Shown piece after piece: positions 56,564-64,000 of a stretch of 64,000 nt of DNA (position 1 is its first letter; each line of letters opens with the position of its first letter). The position numbers and the translations under genes were made by a program. The DNA comes from Vitellaria paradoxa (taxonomy: Eukaryota; Streptophyta; Magnoliopsida; Ericales; Sapotaceae), in NCBI GenBank assembly GCA_019916065.1, contig CM034233.1, forward strand, positions 38,852,862 through 38,916,861, in the 5' to 3' direction. The notes below the pieces were generated by a model, which did not search any database, was not told the DNA's origin, and saw only the letters and a list, made by a program, of their open reading frames with translations.

Positions 56564-57060
56564 TCCTAACAACTCGTGACATTGCGTGAATGAGAATCAA
56601 ACCTGCGGTACACGTAATTTGCAGGCTTCCAAAAGTACCAACAAGGTGGTAAGAATTGAAACTACCAAGAAAGAAAAAAAAAGTGGTGGGAATTGAGTTT
56701 CACAACTCTTATTTACGTAGCAAGATAGTTTGGGTGTGTTTGAAATTGTATAAATTGGTAAAATTTTGTGTTTTGTACAGTTAGTAAAAAATTTATATTT
56801 TATAATCTCGTAATTTGTGTTTGTAGAGATTTATAAAATTTTATATTTTTTTATTTAACTCCGAACAATACCTTTGTCTATTTTTTTATTTTTTTTCTTT
56901 TTATGTGGGACATAACACTTGGCAGCATTGGGGTCACCACGATCTCCATTTTTGACATCTCGTGTTCTCACAAGGACTCACAATCACTACCTGACTTGTC
57001 AGCACCATATCTAACACTGAATCTCGTGATGCAATGTGCTCAAAGTGTATGAATAGGTTA
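56564..57060. other. Gene-free stretch left of the Tork-like copia
   Basis: No coding signal. 56731-56868 has MITE-like ends (GGGTGTGTTTGAAATTG and CCGAACAATACCT), too weak to call. GGTTA at 57056-57060 is the left target-site duplication candidate of the next element. Confidence 0.5.
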
Positions 57061-57558
57061 TGTTGTGACAAACTCTATAATTGAGAATTTAAATATGGTA
57101 ATAAAATAAGAAAAATAATTATGAGAAAAAAAATAAAGAATAATTGTAACACACAGTGACAACGAATTATGTGGTTTGTATAATGCTTACGCCTGTAGGT
57201 GAAAATAGGATAAGTATTTTATTACGATAAAAAGAAAATACAAACATGAGGAAAATACAAAATATTTAAGTAGCAAAATTAAGACAAAAAAGTACCTAAA
57301 ATATATCTCACCCTAAAAAACAAACACTTAATTTTTTTCACACCTTTGTACAATTTAATCTTTTTTTTTATTTCGTTTTTTTTCTCTACACAAATTTTGG
57401 TTTTTCGATGCCTTGTATTTATACTTGAGCAAGCGAAATTAACTACCTAAATGTGGCCAACCTAATGATGGGTTGTAATTCATCCAGTTGGTAATCACCA
57501 AAAATACACTTTGGAAAGTCAATCTTCCCAACATAGGATTGACAACTCATTTTCAACA
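57061..57558 (-). repeat. 3' LTR of E8 (498 bp)
   Basis: Plus-strand ends TGTTGTGACAAAC and CATTTTCAACA, matching 61601-62098. The adjacent minus-strand GTTTGTGGGGCAAAAT is a polypurine tract. Confidence 0.9.
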
Positions 57559-57632
57559 ATTTTGCCCCACAAACCCATGTGTGAGTAGTCACATTCATCC
57601 CATATCTTCTCAATAATGCCCTAGAGGGCTTT

Positions 57633-58684
57633 TCAAATGCAATGAACATCAATCAACTCTAAGCAATGCTTGAACTTCTGAATAAGAACTGGTTTAGTCA
57701 ACATATCAACTGAATTATCTTCCATACCAATCTGCAGAAGTCTAATATGTCCTTTAGATATAATTTCTTGAACAAAGTGATATCTGACATCAATGTGCTT
57801 GGTTCTCTCATGATACATTTTATTTTTGGTCAAGTATATAGCACTTTGGCTATCATAATATACTACAGTGTGATCCTTTTTCAAACCTAATTAACTAAGC
57901 AAACTTTTTAACCGTATTACTTCTTTTACAACTTCAGTTATTGCCATATATTCTGCCTCTATAGTTGATAAAACAACTATAGTTTGTAATGTTGCTTTCT
58001 AACTAATGGCAGAACCTGAAAGAGTGAAAACATACCTTATTAGAGATCTTCTTTTATCAACATTAGCAGCATAATCTGAATCCACGAATCCAATAGTAGT
58101 ACTATTTGCACTACTACTATCAAATAGTAAACCAATATCTACAGTGGCTTTTAAGTATTGAAATATCCATTTCACAATATGCTAGTAAGCCTTACTAAGA
58201 CTGGCCATGTATCTACTGACAACACTAATTGCATGTGAAATATTCAGACGAGTACATACCATGGCATACATGAGGCTTCCAGCTGCACTAGTATATGGTA
58301 CATGAGATATGTTTATCTCTTTTTCTTTAGATTGTGGTGACAAAACTTAAAATGAGCAGCAAGTGGAGTACTCATAGGCTTAGAGTTTTGCATACCAAAA
58401 CGTTCAACTACTTTCTTAATGTACTTTTTCTGTGATAAGTATAACTTTTTTGCTTTTCTATATCTCTGAATTTTCATACCTAAAATCTTTTTCATTGGAC
58501 CTAAATCTTTCATTTCAAACCTACCACTAAGTTGGGTTTTCAACTTAACAATCTTGGATACGTCCTTTACAGCAATGACTATATCATCAACATACAATAA
58601 CAAATACACAGAGGAACTATCTGCGAACTTTTTGAAGTAAACATAACTATCATGCTTACTTCTAGAGTAACCATGCTCAATCAT
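57633..58684 (-). pseudogene. E8 reverse transcriptase C-terminal part and RNase H (broken)
   Basis: The 58684-58313 piece has the catalytic LLYVDDIVIA box, FEMKDLGPMKKILGMKI and YIKKVVERFGMQNSKPMSTPL. Between 58312 and 57890 the RNase H start is visible in fragments with stops. The last piece (57884-57633) reads YYDSQSAIYLTKN, HERTKHIDVRYHF and DMLTKPVLIQKFKHCLELI. RNase H and RT would copy element RNA into DNA inside gag particles. Confidence 0.85.
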
Positions 58685-58720
58685 GAATGTGTTGAACTAC
58701 TTAAACCACTATCTAGGTGA

Positions 58721-59122
58721 TTACTTTAGGGCATATAAGGATTTCTTCAATAAGCAAACATGGTCCTCCTCTCCTATAACAATAAACCCTTCTGGTTGAT
58801 GCCAGTAAATTTGTTCTTCAGGTTTGCCATGTAAGAAAGTTGTTTTGACATCAACCTGTTCAAGCTCTAAGTCAAGCATGGCGACTGTAGCAAGTAACAT
58901 GCAAATAAAATACATTTCACAAGTGGTGAAAATACTTAATTGAAGTCCACACCTTCTGGTATAGCCCTTTACCACCAAGTGTGCCTTGTACCTTATATCT
59001 CCGGTTCTTGGGATTCCTTCTTTTCTTTTGAAAACCCATTTGCACCCAACAATCCATTTATCCTTACGTAGTTTCACTAGCTTCCAGGTCTGATTTCTTT
59101 TGAAGGGATTCAATTTCTTCAT
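58721..59122 (-). pseudogene. E8 reverse transcriptase N-terminal part (broken)
   Basis: Contains the copia blocks RNQTWKLVKL, VGCKWVFKRK, KAHLVVKGYTRRCG and VDVKTTFLHG..EEQIYWHQPEGF, ending at LLKKSLYALK with a stop where YGLKQ(A/S)PR would continue. The segment usually reading FAPVVKxxSIR has been altered to text without the usual residues, apparently by a short out-of-frame stretch. Confidence 0.85.
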
Positions 59123-59321
59123 TCATAGTAACAGTCTATTGTGTTAACTTCTTACTTGTGACAACTCTATGATACGTTACTGGTTCTTAAAACTCAATTG
59201 TTTCTACTATAGTCAAAGCATAAGAAACAAAATCAGTATTACTGTATCTCAAAGGTAGTTTGGTGATTTTTTTTTGGTCTACCAATAACAATATTATAAG
59301 GTTGCTCAAGCAGTAGACCAT

Positions 59322-60560
59322 CTACTCTTGACTCATCTTCTTTAATGGGCTCATCTGAAAAAGTAGTCTCTCTGGGAGGTCCACTTTCAAACTATACTTT
59401 TTCTTCAATGTTAAGGTCTTTACTTTTATTAAAATACTTCTTTCTTGGGTGCAACATGATTGATTTATCAAAGGTAAGATCTCTACTAATAATGAAATTT
59501 GGTGACTTAGGATCAAGACACCAAAATCTGTATCATTTCAACCTAGATCCATATCCCAGACAAATGCAATTCTTAACTCATGGCTCAAGCTTTCCTTCAT
59601 TAACATGTGCATAGGCTAGGCAACCAAAAATTCTTAAATTAGAATAGTCAGTAGGATTACATGACCACACCTCTTTAGGAGTCTTTCACTCATTGGAAGT
59701 TGATGGAGATCGATTCACCATATCATAAGTTATGGAAATTATTTCAGCCCAAAAATCTCTTCTTAAACCAATATTAGAGAGTAAACAATGAGCTCTCTCT
59801 AAAAACGTCCTATTCATGGGTTCTACTACACCATTCTATTGGGGTGCTTTTCTGATTCTACGATGCCTCACGATCCCTTCATTATTGTAGAACTCATCAA
59901 ATTCTCCTGAACAGGAATCAAGACCATTTTTAGTGCTAAGACACTTAATTTTCTTTTTTGTGTATTTCTCAATCATGGTCTTCCACTGTTTAAACTTGAG
60001 AAATGCTTTGTCATTGTGCTTTAAACAATAAATCCAAACCTTTCTTAAGTAGTCATCAATAAAGGTCACAAAATATTTCGATCCAATTTTTTACGAAACC
60101 CGAAAAGGGCCCCAATGACAGAATGGATATAGTCTAGTGTACCTTTAGTTATGTGAATGGCTTTACTGAACTTGACTCTACATTACTTGTTAAAGACGCA
60201 ATGTTCACGAAAGTCCAACTTTCCTATTTTCTGACCATATAGCAAGCCTTGTTTTCTTAGCATCATCATGCCCCTCTCACTCATATACCCCAAACGCATA
60301 TACCATAAATGGATAGCATCATGGTTTTATTCCGCTAATGATGAGATAGCTGCATCTCTAAGAGTTGTATTGCCTTGAAGTATATGGAGGTTTTTAGACA
60401 AGCTCCCTTTTGTGACCACCAAAGCTACTTTAGTTATTCACATGACTCCCTTTCAGCTGTAAATTTACAGTTACTAGAGTCAAAAGTACCAAGGGAGATA
60501 AGAATTTTCCTCAAATCTTACATGTGTCGGACATCTGCCAAAGTTCTTATGATACCTCCA
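59322..60560 (-). pseudogene. E8 integrase (broken)
   Basis: 60069-59836 carries the core start TFIDDYLRKVWIY and CLSTKNGLDSCSGEFDEF, with RHRRIRKAPQ near the end. The Asp of FIDDY is present. The downstream half (59835-59322) is visible in mixed frames, including the WRNGVVERMN-like region just past 59835 as (in reverse) NGVVE-type codons with changes. Many stops are present. Confidence 0.7.
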
Positions 60561-60566
60561 TACATC

Positions 60567-61560
60567 TTAATTTGAACTTTGAACTGTTGTAATACCAACA
60601 GTTTTATAGGGTGCTTCATTCCCCATTAAAACTGTACCACCGTTCACCAAATAGAATATTGTGAACCAATCCCGATTAGGACACGTATGATAGGAATAAC
60701 CTAAGTCAAGAATCCACTTCTTATTTGAAGATCCACGAATGGCCGCCACTATAAAATATTTCCGTCACTATCTAAAGTTTCTTCAGCAACAATATCAACT
60801 TTCCTATCCTCCTTTCGCTTGAGCTTTGGATAGTCTTTCTTATAATGTCTTGTCTTCTTGCAATAGTAGTATTTAATCTTTTTCAATCTGGATTTTGATC
60901 TGGATTGGCCTTTATTGCTACTGCTAGGATTACTTCTCTCTAATGTCCGCCCCTTAACTATCAGACCCTCGCCTAATTTTCACCTCCATCCTCGGACACC
61001 TTTGCTCTTAATTCTTCTGACAACAAGGATGCTTTAACATCCTTTTTGGAGATAGTATCCTTTCCATAAAGCATTGTTGTAGCAAAATACTTATATGATG
61101 GAGCTAGAGAACATAATATAATAAGGGTTTGATCTTCATCATCAATTTTAATATCAATATTTTTTAAATCCATGACAATTTTGTTGAACTAGACAAGGTG
61201 GATTTGAATAGGTGTACCTTCTTTCATGCGCAAAGTGTAGAGACGCTATTCCAGATATAGCCTATTTGTGAGAGATTTTGTCATATACAAATTCTCTAAT
61301 TTGAGTCATAATATTGTCATAGTTGTCTCATCTGCAACTTCTCACAATACCACGTGACTTAAGCACAGTTGAATTGCACTTAGTGCTCTAACGTCAAAGT
61401 CTAATTTTTCATTATTTGATATTATTTTAAGGAGTTTTCCCTTTTCATCCAAAGCTTTATGCAAACCCTGTTAGGTTAACAAAGCATGCATTTTTACGTA
61501 CCATAAACTGAAACTATGCTTCGCATCAAATTTCACAACTTCATATTTAGCTACTGCCAT
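60567..61560 (-). pseudogene. E8 gag and protease start (broken)
   Basis: The ATG at 61560 opens MAVAKYEVVKFDAKHSFSLW, the usual Tnt1-type gag start. Stops interrupt it before 61173-60973 (VMDLKNIDIKIDDEDQ, ILCSLAPSYKYF). The zinc knuckle near 60880 reads YYYCKKTRHYKKDY: the first and last Cys of C-x2-C-x4-H-x4-C have become Tyr. The protease (60749-60567) has [15 protein letters not shown], with DSG changed to DLG. Confidence 0.8.
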
Positions 61561-61585
61561 AATAAAATCTCAATAGAAATAACTT

Positions 61586-61598
61586 GGTCTGATACCAA
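61586..61598 (-). other. Primer-binding site of E8 (tRNA-iMet type)
   Basis: The minus strand reads TTGGTATCAGACC, one base from the usual TGGTATCAGAGC, directly beside the LTR edge at 61601. Confidence 0.85.
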
Positions 61599-61600
61599 TT

Positions 61601-62098
61601 TGTTATGACAAACTTTGTAGTTAAGAATTTTAGTATGTAATGAAGTAGGAAAAATAATTATGGACAAGAAATAAAGAATAATTGCAACACACAAAGGCAC
61701 AATAAATTATGTGGTACGGTGTAATGCCTATGTCCACAAGCGAAGACAGGAGAAATATTTTACTATGACAAAAAGAGAATACAAAAATGAGAAAGATACA
61801 AAATATTTCAGTTCCAAAATTAAGACAAAAAGTACTCGAAATATATCTCACTTTAAAAGACAAACACTTAATTTTTCTCACACTTCTCTACACTTTAATA
61901 TTTTTTCTTTATTTCTTCTTTTTCTCTGTATACATTTTTGTTCTCCACTGCCTTGTATTTATGATTAAGCAAGGGAAACTAACTACCTAAATGTGGTTAA
62001 CCTAATGATGGGCTATAATTCATTCAGTTGATAATCACCAAAAATAAACTTTGGAAAGTCAATCTTCCCAACATGGGATTGACAATTCATTTTCAACA
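61601..62098 (-). repeat. 5' LTR of E8 (498 bp)
   Basis: Plus-strand ends TGTTATGACAAAC and CATTTTCAACA, followed by GGTTC (62099-62103). Confidence 0.9.
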
Positions 62099-62416
62099 GG
62101 TTCTGATACAACTAGTTAAGTAGGTGATAATTGGGTCCATGCCTCCTCCTTACGTGCCCAAAATATTCCCCCTCTCCCTTTTTGTGGGACTAAACATATA
62201 GTAACCATGGGGTTAGAGTCATCACAATATAATATCTCGTGCTTTTTGAATGGGGTGCACAAATTAGTTTTAATACCACGTGTAATAACTGAGGGAGCTC
62301 CCAAGAGATATAGAATTGACAATTAGGTTCATAACTCCTAGCCTCCTATATATTATATACCAAGATCGCAACTTAAGCCTCCAGTGTGAGATTCAACACA
62401 TTGATTATAAGATTAA
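62099..62416. other. Gene-free spacer between two copia elements
   Basis: No coding signal. ATTAA (62412-62416) adjoins the next LTR and may be its target-site duplication; the partner is not visible. Confidence 0.5.
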
Positions 62417-62879
62417 TGTTGTGCAAAAATCCTGTATCACCTTTTTACAATACCCAAGTGGGTAATGGTAATACTCACAAATGAACACAAGAAAATCACA
62501 CACAATGGAAGAACATAAGTTCTACGTGGATTGACAATTTATCTATATCCATGAGCATGTTTTCAATTATAAGAAACTTTAATGATAGAGTAAGGAATAA
62601 TAAGAGAGATATGAGATAACCATAAAGAACCCTCTGATAGCCTTATTATTTTTTTCTTATATTTTCTCTCAACCTTAACCTCTAAAACCTTGATATGAGC
62701 TTAGCGCAAATGTAAAACATGTCCTTAATATATAAGAATAAGAAACCCAATAAAAATTGGACTTAGAAAACTGCTTAGAATAGGATGCTGAATTGGTTGT
62801 TCTGTACTGCGGAGTTTAACCCGCAACCTCCAAACCTTTTATTTCTTCTCGTGAGTCAAAATGAGTCACAACTCTAACA
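62417..62879 (-). repeat. 3' LTR of E9 (about 463 bp)
   Basis: Minus-strand ends TGTTAGAGTTGTG and TGCACAACA. No second copy is present, so the edges rest on the TG/CA ends and the position after pol. Confidence 0.6.
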
Positions 62880-62958
62880 ATCTTCACATTAGCGAATAGT
62901 CATCCCTTAAACAGTGGTGACTTCGCATTGGACACCATAGGTTGGGGCCATCTCCTAT

Positions 62959-63453
62959 CTAACAACTAGAGACATAAATCAAGTCCAAGTAATGTTTGAA
63001 CTTTTCTGTGGTAAGCGACTTTGTCAACATATCTATGGTGTTGTTAAAAGTGTAAAGTTTTTCTAGCGTTAGTTCACTTGAAGATACCAACTCCCAGATC
63101 TTATGAAACCTCACATTCATATGCTTAGTACTAACATGATACAACTGGTTCTTCACCAAATGAATGGTAGTCTTCACCAAATGAATGGTAGTCTGACTAT
63201 CATAATGAAGCTCAATACTATCTTACTGTAGATCTAATTCTTTGACAAGCCCAACATCCCACAATGCTTCCTTCATAGCCTCGGCCATTACCATGTATTT
63301 TGCTTCAGTGGTAGAAAGAGCAATAAGAGGTTGAACCATGGAGCTCTAACAAATAAGCCCTTTTGCCAAGTTGAAGACACACCTAGTAGTCTACCTCCTG
63401 TCATCCAAGTCTTCTGCATAATCTGTATCCACAAAACCTACAACTAAAGGCTT
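62959..63453 (-). pseudogene. E9 RNase H (broken)
   Basis: From 63453 the minus strand reads KPLVVGFVDTDYAEDLDDRR, a stop, then SMVQPLIALSTTEAKYMVMAEAMKEALW, DSIELHYDSQTTIHLVK and TKHMNVRFHKIWELV, ending in TKSLTTEKFKHYLDLI before a stop at 62959. These are the copia RNase H blocks, with the catalytic Asp residues of VDTDY and YDSQ still visible. A 21 bp in-frame tandem duplication (63154-63195) doubles TTIHLVK. Confidence 0.85.
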
Positions 63454-64000
63454 ACCCTATCACGTCTTGGGTCTTATAACTTGAGGGGTGAGCTATATGA
63501 ATCACATACAACGCACATAAACTAACCAAAATCTTGATCAGAGCCATATAACCAATTTGGAGCAGACATCCAACTATAAATAATAAAATAATAGCAACAA
63601 AGTATTGGTAAAACAAAGCATCAGCACTTCAATATAATACCCAACATAATATTCAAGCCTTATAGCCTTTGCAGTCATATCGAATTAATCTAAAATAATA
63701 CATCTCCAAATGAACAAATAATGTAATCAACTCTAATTCCTCGGAGGGACAAAAGAATAACAATAATCTAAAATGAATTAAAACATAGTGGGGCCCACTT
63801 AAGTCTCAAACTCTGCACTTGTAATACAGTCTATAGAAATGTGAACGCTAATCCACGTGTGCTTACAATGCATATATCTAAACATATATATGCGACACAT
63901 GCCTTAGCATGATATTAACGTGCAACAATAGCAATACTAACAGATAATAATATGGCATCATCATCTCGTATCATTAATATCAAATGATTCACATGTTAGG
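63454..64000. other. Unassigned repeat, possible start of a gypsy LTR
   Basis: TATCACGTCTTGGGTCTTAT at the E9 break resembles the TGTCACG(T/C)CC(T/C)GG opening of many plant gypsy LTRs, with TG changed to TA. No coding region is seen to the end of the window. Confidence 0.3.

Larger units (their letters stand above)
57061..62098 (-). mobile_element. E8: old Tork/Tnt1-like Ty1-copia element, 5038 bp
   Basis: Complete structure on the minus strand: LTRs 61601-62098 and 57061-57558, both 498 bp; primer-binding site; gag start at 61560; protease, integrase, RT and RNase H. The flanks are GGTTA and GGTTC, a 5 bp duplication with one change. The LTRs differ by roughly 15% by eye, so this is much older than E7 or E4. 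The single gag-pol layout and the RNase H wording fit the Tnt1-94 / Tork group. Confidence 0.9.
62417..63453 (-). mobile_element. E9: 3' end of another Tork-like copia element
   Basis: Contains a 3' LTR (62417-62879) and the RNase H end of pol. It stops at about 63453, where a different repeat begins, so the rest was displaced or deleted. Confidence 0.7.

Overview
The window looks like a plant nuclear intergenic region, probably from a dicot. It is AT-rich and made almost entirely of nested transposable elements, with no convincing host gene. The evidence is plant-type Ty3-gypsy and Ty1-copia polyproteins, primer-binding sites matching plant tRNA-Asp and tRNA-iMet, a CACTA (En/Spm) transposon with a TNP2-type transposase, a Mutator-like foldback element and SINE/MITE-sized insertions. 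Nothing in the sequence fixes the species.

Layout, left to right. E1 (1-3695, +) is the right part of an LTR element with a gag tail, a long noncoding internal region and a 3' LTR, but no pol. It ends inside E2 (3696-11320, -), a decayed Athila/Tat-like gypsy element with a 1584 bp 5' LTR. E2 abuts the gag of E3 (11321-11555 and 19904-23934, +), an older Athila/Tat-like element. E3's gag is also split by E4 (11556-19903, +), a structurally complete copia element with 1.6 kb LTRs and the target-site duplication AGATG. E5 (about 24.2-27.45 kb, -) is a copia element with most of pol deleted. Degenerate repeats fill 27.5-30.3 kb. E6 (30.3-32.5 kb, +) is the integrase end and 3' LTR of a chromovirus-like gypsy element.

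A non-TE-like segment (copy A, 32.5-34.2 kb) contains a 1229 bp Mutator-like foldback element with a 9 bp target-site duplication. A second copy (B, 55.8-56.6 kb) carries different insertions: a 149 bp SINE-like unit and a MITE-like unit. Between A and B lies a CACTA transposon (34672-52415, +) with ruined TNP2 and second-ORF genes, internal tandem repeats and repeat-rich ends. In its first intron sits E7 (37373-44588, -), a young pol-less element with 1466 bp LTRs differing at nine positions, the duplication TCTAT, a perfect tRNA-Asp primer-binding site and one intact 629-codon gag. The 5' part of a second CACTA lies in opposite orientation (about 52.5-55.1 kb) and contains a 1328 bp solo LTR with the duplication CTATC. 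The right end holds an old Tork/Tnt1-like copia element (57061-62098, -), the 3' end of another (62417-63453, -) and what may be the start of a further LTR.

The pol-bearing elements are all broken by stops and frameshifts. The only long intact reading frame with a recognisable role is the E7 gag, and E7 must borrow reverse transcriptase and integrase from elsewhere. E1 and E7 are relatives that share a conserved noncoding internal region, which is the least explained feature here. All identities and counts were made by eye.
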